Source: Callorhinus ursinus
Lineage: Eukaryota > Chordata > Mammalia > Carnivora > Otariidae
Assembly: GCF_003265705.1 (NCBI RefSeq)
Contig: NW_020312968.1
Location: 7,670,307 to 7,734,306 of the forward strand
Direction of reading: 5' to 3'
Length of the DNA stretch: 64,000 bases
The notes below the pieces were generated by a model, which worked only from the letters and a program-made list of their open reading frames with translations, had not been told where the DNA came from and made no database searches. The position numbers and the translations under genes were made by a program. Below are positions 20,958-31,160 of the stretch, one piece after another (positions within the stretch are counted from its first letter, which is position 1; each line of letters starts with the position of its first letter).

Positions 20958-21563
20958 TGGGGTAGGCAGAATTCCAAGATGACCTACAATGACCCTCACC
21001 CTTGCATAATCTCCTTTCCTTGAGAGCGGCTGAAACCATTAAATATGATGATGATTAAGTTATGTTATTTGGCACAGATGACTTTAAGAAAAGGAAATTA
21101 TCCTGGGTGGACCCGACCTACTCAGGTGAGCCCTTGAAAGGGTCTGGGCTCTCCTTGAACAGGTTGGAAGTGTGAAAGGTATTTGATGCAAGGGAGACTC
21201 TCTGTTGGTGGCTATGAAGATGGAAGGGGCCACATGGCAAGGAATACAGATGGCTTCTAGGAGCGGAGAATGGCCCCAAATGACAGCCAGGGAGATAATG
21301 AAGACCTCAGTCCTACATCCACAAGGAACCGAAATCGGTCGACAACCTCAAGGAGCTTACTGTTGGATTTCCCCCCACGGCCTTCCGATGAGAACTCAGG
21401 CTGGCTGATACCTTGGTTTCTACCACAGAAGATCCTGAGCAGAGATCTCAACTGAGATGCACTCAGACTTCTGGTCTACAGAAGCCGTGAGCTAATGAAT
21501 GGGTGTTGTTTTAAACCACCAACTTCGTGGTAATCTGTTGGGCAGTACTAGGGAGCTAATACA
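20958..21563 (+). mobile_element. MaLR-like solo LTR
   Basis: It begins TG ('tggggtaggcagaattcc') and ends CA ('gggagctaataca'). Internal blocks include 'aggggccacatggcaaggaa', 'ctcagtcctacatccacaag' and 'gttttaaaccaccaacttcg', which are typical of ancient mammalian MaLR-type LTRs. The element at 48580-49129 has the same block order. The internal proviral region is absent, so this is a solo LTR or fragment. Family assignment is from memory of block order, not alignment. Confidence 0.6.
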
Positions 21564-21565
21564 GG

Positions 21566-22293
21566 TTTATGTTTGTTTACTGGGATGGGGTGGAAGTTGG
21601 ATAGAGAATGATGTCTGCTCCCGTGAGGGCTTCATAGATCTGGTGCCTCAAACTTAGGTAGGATAACCATTCTAGTTTACCTGGGACCTAGGCTTCTTAA
21701 GTATGTGGGATTTTCAAAACTAACACCAGGACGGTCCCGAGAAATGAAGGCAGTTGATTCCCCTATACACTGTAGGAGTTGCCTTGTGAAGAAGAGGTAC
21801 GGTGAGCCATGGTGATTAGCTTTCTTCTGTTCAGCAGACAGCAGGAATGTGATGCTTACTTTAGCCCTCAATGGCTGCTTGTTTTAGAACCACTGGAGGA
21901 ACAGGCTAGCCATTCTCAAATGTGCTAGGATCACAACGTCTTACATGGTGGATACTGTGAACCCCGTTTTGATTATGAGCAATCTGAGGCTCGGTGAATT
22001 TACATAATTTGCTTAGGAATGCCACCTGGGGCTATTTTACATGCACGCTAAATCTCCAGGAGATGTTAAAAACAGCTTTAAGAATCAGTACATATAACAT
22101 CTTCAAAACTCTGGAAGGACTACTTGGGAGAGCCCAGTGGTAATTTATCTTCTTTAGTTGCCTTTGCTTAGCTTAGGAGCTCAGAGCTCTGTGGGGAGAG
22201 GTAAGGAACACATTGAGTCTGAAGGGCATCTACCTAGGTTTCTGTGGCCAAAACATACACATTTATCAAGGACGACTTAACTCCAGTATCTGA
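21566..22293. other. Unique sequence
   Basis: No supported gene or repeat. Possible traces of old repeats near 22260. Confidence 0.45.
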
Positions 22294-22310
22294 CCAGGAA
22301 TATCATTATT

Positions 22311-22673
22311 GTATTATTATTATTTTATTTTATCATTTATTTATTTGGGCGGGGGGCAGAGGGAAGGAGAGAATTTTTTTTTTTTAAAGATTTTATTTAT
22401 TTATTTGAGAGAGAGAGAATGAGAGAGAGCACGAGAGGGAAGAGGGTCAGAGGGAGAAGCAGACTCCCCGCCGAGCAGGGAGCCCGATGTGGGACTCGAT
22501 CCCGGGACTCCAGGATCATGACCTGAGCCGAAGGCAGTCGCTTAACCGACTGAGCCACCCAGGCACCCGGGAAGGAGAGAATTTTAAGCGGGCTCCACGC
22601 TCACAACCCTGAGATCATGACCTGAGCCAAAATCAAGAATCAGACGTTCAACTGACGGAGCCACCCAGGTGCC
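22311..22673 (-). mobile_element. Carnivore SINE, reverse, older form (outer of nested pair)
   Basis: Two halves, 22311-22360 (tail side) and 22586-22673 (head, 'aatcaagaatcagacgttca...gagccacccaggtgcccc'), are separated by a younger SINE. The outer target-site repeats 'ccaggaat..cattatt' are at 22294-22310 and 22674-22690 (two mismatches). Confidence 0.93.
22378..22568 (-). mobile_element. Carnivore SINE, reverse (inner, younger)
   Basis: A full-length SINE inserted in the outer SINE, with perfect 17 bp target-site repeats 'gggaaggagagaatttt' at 22361-22377 and 22569-22585. Confidence 0.97.
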
Positions 22674-22690
22674 CCAGGAATGCCATTATT

Positions 22691-23541
22691 TTAAAGGCAT
22701 TTGGAGTTGGATTGACTGAATTAAGTAAAGAAACAAACATTAGCACATATCCTTCTACCAGGTTACTTCATAAAATACAGAATATCTGACAAAAAAAAAA
22801 TCAGAAAAACATCATGTTTCCTCTGCATCTGCTCCTTACTTGTGGTGCCAGGGCTAATAACAACCAGAAAATGAGCATCCCTCCTTCTAGCTCCTGTTTG
22901 TGAAGAAAATAGATTAAGTTTCTCATTTGCCAGCGAAGGGCCACTGTGTACATTCAGGCAGGCTGTTTACTGCACAAAAGTGCCCGGCATAACAGGCATC
23001 TTTTTCTGATTTGCAAAGAGTAAGCACTCAGTGAGCTAGAAGCAGCCCTCCTAACCCCACGTGGTGCCATGCCTCTCTCCATACTGAGGCAGAGCTGAAC
23101 TAGGCTCTGAAGGGGTCCAGTGTATGCTGGTGGCTGTAGTCTGTCTGTTGGGTGGGACGGGCTTGGGACAGATGGAAAGAACCCAGTCAGCCCCGGAGGC
23201 TGGGAGTTACAGTTTTCACGTCCTATTTCTGGTTAGTAGATCAGAGAACATAATATGGGGGGTAACAGGAAGATCTCCCTGTGTCACAGAGAGCTGGACC
23301 TGACCCCAAATTTATGAAGGGCCCTGAATTTTCTGGGCCTAGATGTGCCAGTGATAACTCTCTTCGGTTTCTTAGAACACAACTTGTCTTTATTGTAAGT
23401 GCCTCGTGACAGGACTGACAGGACGCTTAATCTCGGTCCATTTTTGCTAATTTCAGTTATGTCAGGTCTCAAGTCAGATAAGTCAGGTCTTCCAACCTCC
23501 TCCCTCCCCCACCCCCATAAAATGAGTTTATTTTCTGAGTT
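22691..23541. other. Unique sequence
   Basis: No supported feature; A-run at 22791-22800. Confidence 0.5.
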
Positions 23542-23558
23542 CTAGGGGCCTAAATCTC

Positions 23559-23770
23559 TCTTTTTTATTGTTATGTTAATCACCATACATTACATCGTTA
23601 GCTTTGGATATAGTGTTCCATGTTTCCTTGTTTGTGCATAACACCCAGTGCTCCACGCAGAACGTGCCCTCCTTAATACCCATCACCAGGCTAACCCATC
23701 CCCCCACCCCCCTCCCCTCTAGAACCCTCAGTTTGTTTTTCAGAGTCCATCGTCTCTCATGGTTCGTCTC
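23559..23770 (-). mobile_element. 5'-truncated carnivore L1, reverse
   Basis: The reverse complement matches the last about 210 bp of the L1 3' UTR seen at 19000-19160 (gagacgaaccatgagagac... to ...taacataacaataaaaaa). Target-site repeats 'ctaggggc[c/t]taaatctc' lie at 23542-23558 and 23771-23787. Confidence 0.96.
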
Positions 23771-23787
23771 CTAGGGGCTTAAATCTC

Positions 23788-24724
23788 ATGATGGTACTGC
23801 AGGGAGGGGGATTGTCCCCTGTGATTGTCAGCTGTCCCTTTGCTAGGTAGAAGATTAAAGTCATCCCATGTGGACTTTGGTATTTCTCATCTATGCCTGT
23901 TGACCTTCAGTCCTTCCTTAGTGTCAGGGTCCTCAGGCTGCACTTGTTCCTAGTCTGCAAGGAGCTGCCCCGTGGGCAAGCCTTTCTCAGCTCCTTCTGC
24001 ATCCTCTTGGGAATACAGGAAAGTTTTAGCTCTTCTCTCATACCCCCCCAGGCATGTGCAAGAGTCTTGAGGCCCCTCCTGGAAAGTAAGTTCAGGTCCT
24101 TTCTGCTTTCCAAGCCCCACTGCAGTGTGGACTTTGCTGTCTCTCCCTTGAGACCTGTCCAAAGAGGGTGGGCACTTGTTGGGGACACTTTGCAGGGTCT
24201 GACTTTTTTTTACTTTTACTTTGCTCTTTTAATCAAATTTGGGCCAGAGAACTGACTTTTCAAGCCATCTATTATTAGTAAGACAAACTTTTCCTCTTGG
24301 TACTTAAAACTGAGTTTTTAAGACTCAGCGACATCTTTCTCACCTTATTACCTGTGCTAAGAATTTCAGAACTCTATATGGAGACGGCTGAGACATGACT
24401 TTTCTCTGTTCTTCTGTGGCCTTCCTTCCCCTAAGACATAAGCCTGGAGGGCCTGAATGCATCTAAAAAGAGGGAGTAGAAAGCCCAGAGCAGTTAATAC
24501 TAAAATATTCCTCCCTTATGCTTGCTTGCATGAAAAAGGGATTTTGACTGAGGCTGGACAGGAGTAGACGGAGAGCAGGATGCAGGTCATGTACATAGCT
24601 TGCTCACTGACAACCCCAAGCCCAGGCAAATCATCCCCCAAATCAACCTACAACAGGTCTAGGAAGAAGCCTTGCAGAATAAAACAGAGGCAGCTGGCCA
24701 ACCCAGAGGAAGGGCAGAGCTTTG
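23788..24724. other. Unique sequence, no supported gene
   Basis: Overlapping frames on both strands around 23893-24255 cross one another and have no domain. No splice or promoter context was recognised. Confidence 0.45.
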
Positions 24725-24740
24725 AAAACTCACCCACCAT

Positions 24741-24868
24741 TGGGATGCCTGGCTGGCTCAGTTAGTGGAGCATGTGACTCTTGATCTCAGGATTGTGAGT
24801 TCAAGCCCCACGTTGGGTGTAGAAGCTACTTTAAAAAAAAGTACTAAAAAAAAAAAAAAAGAAAAAAG
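24741..24868 (+). mobile_element. Short old carnivore SINE
   Basis: 'gggatgcctggctggctcag', 'gcatgtgactcttgatctca' and 'gtgagttcaagccccacgtt' then 'gggtgtagaagctactttaa' give the short tRNA-like form lacking the CT-rich middle. Similar copies are at 41025-41165 and, reversed, 25141-25263. Possible duplicated target 'aaaactcacccacc' near 24725 and 24868. Confidence 0.85.
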
Positions 24869-25140
24869 AAAAATCACCTACGGTAGCATCTAGCGAAAAA
24901 ATGTCATCGTCTTCAAAAGAGTGCATTGTGAACAAGTTTAAAAGGGAGAAGGCCTTGCAGTGTTTGTCCCCTACTTAATTATACTTGAAGGAGGAGAAAA
25001 TGCAGATGACCTTGGCTTAATTCTGTTCACTTAGGGATCATTTTCATCTCTTTTGGTGCCACGGTTGAATCTCAGATGAACTAACATGTTTGGTCCTGCC
25101 TTCCCAGCCTCCAAGATTTCTTCTGCTTCTAGATACTGAT

Positions 25141-25263
25141 TTTATTTTTTTTTAAGTAGGCTCCACACCTAGCAGGGAGCCCAGTCTTGACCCTGAGATC
25201 AAGACCTGAGCTGAGATTCAGAGTCAGACACTTAACCGACTGAGCCACCCAGGTGCCCCCCCC
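25141..25263 (-). mobile_element. Short old carnivore SINE, reverse
   Basis: Reverse copy of the short form: 'aagtaggctccacacctagc' to 'gagccacccaggtgcccccc'. Confidence 0.85.
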
Positions 25264-25537
25264 ATATGATTTTTAAATCGCTTTTATTAACTATGTGGAG
25301 AATGCACGTACCTCCTAGACTTGGTGGTATATCAGCCTTAGATTTTGAAAATGAATTATGTTCTTGTCTTTTTCTATTTCTGGTGATATTTTGTTGACAA
25401 ATTTGGAGAGGCTACATTGGGGCCGCCACCCTAAACTGGATGTCCCATTTTAAGTTATTTTTAATAACATTTAATAATAGTGCAAATAAATATTTTTATT
25501 TGGTAATTATCACAGGCATTTAAAATATTGAAAAACT

Positions 25538-25733
25538 GGGGTACCTGGGTGTCTCAATGCGTTAAGTGTCTGCCTTCGACTCAGGTCATGATCCCAGGGT
25601 CCTGGGATCGAGTCTGGCATTGGGTTCCCTGCTCGCGGAGAGCCTGCCTCTCCCTCTCCTTCTGTGTGCTGCCCTACCTACTTGTGATCTCTCTCTCTCT
25701 ATGTCAAATAAATAAATAAAATCTTTAAAAAAA
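25538..25733 (+). mobile_element. Carnivore SINE
   Basis: Head 'ggggtacctgggtgtctcaa', B-box region 'gggatcgagtctggcattgg', tail '(AAAT)n aaaatctttaaaaa'. Possible short target duplication 'ttgaaaa' at each end. Confidence 0.94.
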
Positions 25734-25741
25734 ATTGAAAA

Positions 25742-26623
25742 GCCAATTAGTTGTTTTTAAATGTAAGTCATTAATGTTACTGGAGTCAAAGATATCCTAA
25801 AAAAGTAACTTTTTTCAAAATAGTTAAAAGTGATAAATAAATAAAATGAGTATATGAATACTGTGAGTCTGTATAGGCTTTGCATTGCACAACTCAGGGG
25901 ATGAATGATGCCTTTGGAGTTGATGAATTCAACAGCTCAGAGTAAAATCAACCACTAAATCTACCCTTTAATAAATGCCATAAAAATATTTAAAACTGGA
26001 AATTCCTTCCATATACTGAGATCTAAAACCATATATGATTTAAAAAAAAGGTATAAAAGAGGTGGCAAATAATTTTCCTTTTACATAACTGATGATGGAC
26101 AGCGGCTGTCTGAAGAACTGTGTTAAGAAGGATTCTGAAGCCACATCTAAACCTAGAGGGAAATGGGTCAGGATCAGTTGTTAATGCTTGTCATAGGCAC
26201 CAACTGCGATGTGGCAATCAAGACCCGTGTCAAGCTTTTGCTATCCTTAGCATAAGAGAAAAGCGTGAGTAAAGAAAAAGAAACTAGAATAAGTAATATG
26301 TAAAACTAAATGCATTAGTTTCAAAAAGTCCAAAGATGTCTTTCCCCAAATATCATGCATGTACAAAACCCTGTGCTGTGAGTTCTGCGGAGAGAGAGCT
26401 TTTCAATGAAGCTGAGATCCCTTCAGATCCACAGACGTCCATCCGTCAGGCTTGAATGCCAAAAGCTTTTATTTAGGCAGAAGAATATTGACAGTCCTTA
26501 CACAGTGATCTTACTGAGCATTTTGTGATGTATCAAATTTAGGGGACTTCACAATGATGAAACAGAAATTTGCTTTATTGTGTTTATTCTCACAGTGTTT
26601 TTCTGGCATATTTGTTCCAGCAT
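25742..26623. other. Unique AT-rich sequence
   Basis: No repeat boundary or coding signal recognised. Confidence 0.5.
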
Positions 26624-27014
26624 TGTATTTGTTTCCTTGGGCTTCCATGTCAAGATACCAAGGTGGATGGCTTATACAACAGAAATTTATTTTCCTCAAA
26701 GTTCTGGAGGATACAAGTCCAAGATAAAGATGCTGGCTAGGTTGGTTTCCGGGGAAGCCTTTCTCTAAGGGCTGTAGATGACCCTTTTCCAGCTGTATCC
26801 CCCACATGGCCTTTCCTCTGTATGTAGACACACACCCCTCTGGTGTTCATCCTCTTCTTGTAAGGACACCAGTTTTATCTGGTTAGGGCCCCACCCTTAT
26901 GACCTCATTAAATTTAATTACCTTCTTAAAGGCCCTGTCTTAACTCCAGTCACATTGCAAGGGAGGGCTTCCGAACTTCAATTTTGGAGAAGCTCAGTTC
27001 AGTCCCTGTCAACA
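26624..27014 (-). mobile_element. MaLR (MLT1-like) LTR, reverse
   Basis: Blocks 'gtttccttgggcttccatgt', 'acaacagaaatttattttcc', 'aaagttctggaggatacaag', 'ttcttgtaaggacaccagtt' and 'agggccccacccttatgacc' are the reverse of an MLT1-type LTR. TG/CA ends are at 26624 and 27014. The reading frame across 26778-27296 is antisense to this LTR and is not a gene. Confidence 0.7.
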
Positions 27015-27620
27015 ATCCCGTGCCTTCAGTGGCACACTGTCTTCTGGAGGAGCCAGGCATGCTCACCTGCAAGGCAAGGAGGATGGAATCAGCAGTGGGA
27101 CAAGCATACAGGAAGTGCTGAGGGAGTTAAGAGGGAGAGGTTGCCATTAGCAACGACCACGGCCTTCTGCAAGTTAACTGTTTCCTTATCTCTTTGTTTC
27201 TCCCTCAACTTCAATCACATCTGCCTCCATGGGGTTTTCAAACTGTGCTCTGCAGAGCCCTGGAGTTCCACGGCCCCCGATGTAGTGATTCCTTAAAACG
27301 TGTGATTCAGATTCCATTTAAAGATACATTTCAACCATTAAAACGGTTATAAAATAACATGCAAACAAACTTCAAGAAATAACTCATGTGTGTTATTACC
27401 AAATCTTCACACATTACGGATCGCTTACACACCAACTTAGGGTGCCAGGTTATCTTGATTTCCTGTAGGCTTTGGAATAAGACCTCTGCGGTTGCATGCT
27501 GCTTGAAGAATATCTTGAGATCATAGGACTAGCTGTAAAGAACAGCTTATCTGTGTGAAGAAACAAAAAAAAAATTATGCAAATAAATGGAGCATTGAGG
27601 CTAATGTATGATTTTCATTT
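27015..27620. other. Unique sequence
   Basis: No supported feature. Confidence 0.5.
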
Positions 27621-27634
27621 AAATCACGATTTCT

Positions 27635-27839
27635 GGGTGCCAGGGTGGCTCAGTAGGTGAAGCATCTGCCTTCAGCTCAGGTCATGATCTGGGGTCCTGG
27701 GATCGAGTCTCACATCAGGGTCCCTGCTCAGCAGGGAGTCTGCTTCTCCCTCTGCCTGCTGCTCCCCCCTGCTTGTGCGCTCGCTCTTTCTCTTGCTCAA
27801 ATAAATAAATAAATAAATAAATAAATGAAATCTTGAAAA
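27635..27839 (+). mobile_element. Carnivore SINE with 14 bp target-site duplication
   Basis: A complete SINE with an expanded (AAAT) tail of seven or so units at 27799-27826. Direct repeats 'aaatca[c/t]gatttct' at 27621-27634 and 27840-27853. Confidence 0.96.
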
Positions 27840-27853
27840 AAATCATGATTTCT

Positions 27854-30625
27854 GCTTTTTTTAATAAAGCAAATTTACTGACTTAAAATTGTTGCCTATA
27901 TAAACTAGGAAATTACATTTATGCTAATGAATGGATGTTAATAAATAATCACTTTATATTTATTTAGTGTAAGAGTTCATGTGAAGGTAGGGTTGCCACT
28001 AAAGCAAGTTTGAAAACCATTGCTCTGTTTGTCTACATGTCTTCTGTGCTTCCTGCTCTATTAAACTACTAAAAACTGCCGGAGCTGATCATATGCTGTA
28101 AAGCAAACAGTTAAGATCAGGCGCATGGACGTCCAGGTGGATAGACGTACATGTCCTTTATGTGGCCTTGAGTCATTGGTTTTACAGCCTGGCAGTGAGC
28201 AGTCATTCATTATAAACCATTAGAATTTTAATTTAAAAAATTAGTGAAAGGAGCTGAGTTGTGGGGGGCATTAATATGAGTATTTGGTATTAAGATGAGA
28301 GCAGCTCGGTAGGAAACTTCCTAATGGAAATGTCACTGATAGTAATTACCCCTTTCCAGTCAAGCAGCTCTTTGATTTTCCTCCAGCATTAGGGGACCCA
28401 GCAGTCTGACAGATCCAGTGTAATGAGAAGGGGGATTTTAGAAAGCTAGAGAATCTGGAAAGCTGGCTAGGGAATTTGGAGACAGCAGTGTGGTTTGCTA
28501 TTTCTACCATCTGAGAAGTGCGCCTGAGAATCGCGTTGGGTCACGCTTTTCCATCGCTAGGCAGAAACTCAATGGGGGCAAACTGGTGTGGGATACTGAG
28601 AAGGAGAGCCGAAGCGCGAGAATTTCAGGACGCGCAGATGCAGCTCCGTGCTGATGGGCAGAGGGTGGGGTGGGCAAGGTGAGGGGAACGCTCTTGCACT
28701 CCTCCCATGAGAGGTGTCCCACTCTCAGGGGGCCCATGGGTGGTGCGCCAGTGACCCTGGGAGGAGTTTTAGAACGACGGTTAGCATCATTGTTCTCGTA
28801 GGCAGCATTTGAGATGGTTATCATTACTCAAACCTTATGAAATCTTATGTTGATTAAACCGAATGTATGAAAAGCTCTAACTACGGTCCCTGAACCAAAG
28901 TAGCTTTTTTTAGTTTTTTTTTTTTTTTTAATTAGTTCTTGGAATCCTTAAGCCAAGTACCAGCAGCATCCTACTTCCAAAGAAAATGCTTACAAGTTGA
29001 AGGGTGAAATTTTCTGATGATTACACAGCCTCTTGCCAATAGATAAATATGTGTGTCTTCCATTCCTTAGTTTTCTGTATTATTTTTATCCCCTGTGTTT
29101 CTGTCATTCCCTCTCTCATAGAAACAGCCTTGTAACCTCAAAATGAAGAGATTGAATGAGAACCCTGGTCCTGTTTTTTTTTTTTCTTTCTTCTTCTTCA
29201 ATGATTAAAACTTTCTTTATTAAGAACATTAAAGGAAACATGTCAGAGGGCTTAAATTATCTATATTTGAGTGTGACAAGTTAATAATAAGATTGAATTC
29301 TTCTCTCTGCCTCTGAAATAAGTCTCGTTTCTCTGAGAATATGTAACACACACAGAGAAATACACATTGATATGACAGTGGGCAAATACGGCAGCTATGT
29401 TTAAGAATATCCATGGGTGAAATTAGACAAATACTTTTAGTATATAAATTTTTGTTTCTCAAGAAAGGAAATACTGCAGAGACCTCTCTGCGCAGCTATG
29501 CTGACTGTCTGATAGAATGTTCAGGGTATTTTTTGGTTGATTTCCTAGCCGTCAGAGATAACATGACAATTCACAGTATTTTATTTTTTTGTGGGTTGGT
29601 AGTGGTTCAACACATGGGAGTAATTCAAAACTTTGTTTTTTGCAGGTTCAATAATTCCATCACCACTTAGAAATGAAATGATAGATTTCTTTTTTTTTTT
29701 AAAGCAAGTGAATAATGCATGGTGTGACGGGATGAAGAGAGTATTGCTAAAATTCACATCAAAAAGCATCCTTTATCATCCTGCTCAGTTCTCAGAGCTG
29801 TTCCATTAGTGCCCCTTTAACATGTAATATTTTCCAATTAAATGTGTTGGTAAGAATTATTCATTTTAATAATTAAAGAGCTTCCCCAGCTCCCTGAAGA
29901 GCGTTACCATGGAGGCCCAGCTCCACTGCTGGGAATAATCACAGCATGCTAATGTAAGGAGAGGGTGACAGTTGAATGCTAGTGTTGCCATCGGGTGAAA
30001 CTAACTTGGGGCTCATTTCAATGGCTGGGCCCTGGGATGCCTGTGAAGTGACCTTTCGCTGTAGCAGGCTGTGATATGGTTTGGTTTTGCGGCTATCATG
30101 GACTGTAAAATTTATCAGTTATTATGTATTTAGACTATGCTTTGAGACATTCTAGGATGATCTGAGAAGGCTTTTTGACTGCCTTTAATACTACTTTACT
30201 ATTACACCGTGATTTCCCCCCCCCCCAAATAAGAGTTTTGTAATGCCTTAGGGCTGCCATGAAATTCTGCAAACAAAAATTTCTTCCATTTTAATTAAAA
30301 AGAAATACAGGGCCTTGGGGCTTTCAGGAGAGGCTGATGTAAAAGCAAACTTTGAGAAGGGGTCATAACTAAATGCAACAGAAATCCTCTGTCTGTTGGC
30401 AGCAGCTATGTTGAATCCAGGTCTCTGGGCGAGTAGTGAGACACTGCCTTCTTGGGTATAAGATGCTGGTAAATGTGATCCCAGCTGATAGTATTAGGGG
30501 ATTGAAAGTTTCCCAAACATTTGAGTTCCTATTATAAAAAGGTTATGTAGTATAGTAAAACCAAAACCCCCATCCCATTACTGAAAATAGTGATAAGAAT
30601 CATGGTAACCACTACCACTACTAAT
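27854..30625. other. 2.8 kb with no recent transposon
   Basis: Free of SINE/L1 insertions. It contains a CpG cluster (28518-28652) and two AT-rich stretches with homeodomain-type TAATTA/TTAATTA and octamer-like ATGCTAAT sites (28200-28350; 29830-29960). T-runs at 28912-28929 and 29687-29700. No coding gene is supported. Non-coding regulatory DNA is possible but unproven. Confidence 0.45.
28518..28652. promoter_or_regulatory. Possible CpG-rich regulatory patch
   Basis: Eleven CpG dinucleotides occur in 135 bp ('tgcgcctgagaatcgcgttg', 'gccgaagcgcgag', 'ggacgcgcag'), while flanking kilobases are CpG-poor. It is shorter than a standard CpG island. No TATA box, initiator or adjoining exon is visible. 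Confidence 0.3.
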
Positions 30626-30635
30626 CATCATCCTA

Positions 30636-30818
30636 GGGGTGCCTGGGTGGCTCAGTCGGTTAAGTGGCTGCTTTCGGTTCAGGTGATGATCTCAGGGTCC
30701 TGGGATGGAGCCCCGTTGGGCTCCCTGCTCTGTGGGGAATCTGCTTCTTCCTCTGTCCCTTCCCTGCCCCCCCACCCCCCAGCTTGTGCTGTCTCTCTCA
30801 AATAAATAAATAAAATGC
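30636..30818 (+). mobile_element. Carnivore SINE with 10 bp target-site duplication
   Basis: Complete head and tail. Perfect direct repeats 'catcatccta' at 30626-30635 and 30819-30828. Confidence 0.96.
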
Positions 30819-30844
30819 CATCATCCTAATAAAAAACTCATGCT

Positions 30845-31160
30845 TACAGAGTATTGAACATGGAACTCTATTCTAAGTGCATTACATAAACAGACTCATT
30901 TCACTATCATCTAAAAAGATCAGGTCCTAGATTCTGATAACTTGCTAGAGATATCAATGGTGATAAGTATGTCTACAAATATTAGAACTACCCCTCTGAT
31001 GATAATGCTTTGTGACTATTTAGTACTACACAGCTCTCAAACCCCTCCTACATTTATTCATATGATTCTTGCAATAAACCATTGAGGCTATAAATAGAGC
31101 TACTTTTATGTTAATTGTACAGAGAAATGATGGGAGTTTTCCTAAAATTTAACAGCTAAT
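30845..31160 (-). mobile_element. Two MIR-like fragments, reverse
   Basis: 30845-30930 ('ctattctaagtgcattacat' 'aaacagactcatttcactat') and 30990-31160 ('tcatatgattcttgcaataa' 'accattgaggctataaatag' ... 'gtacagagaaatgatgggag') each resemble reverse MIR cores. Both are strongly diverged. Confidence 0.5.

Noticed and set aside
23893..24255. Overlapping frames on both strands (70-120 codons)
   Set aside because: Mutually overlapping in three frames with no recognisable protein; typical of slightly GC-rich unique DNA.
26778..27296. 172-codon + strand frame
   Set aside because: It begins inside a reverse MLT1-like LTR and continues into unique DNA, with no domain or splice evidence.
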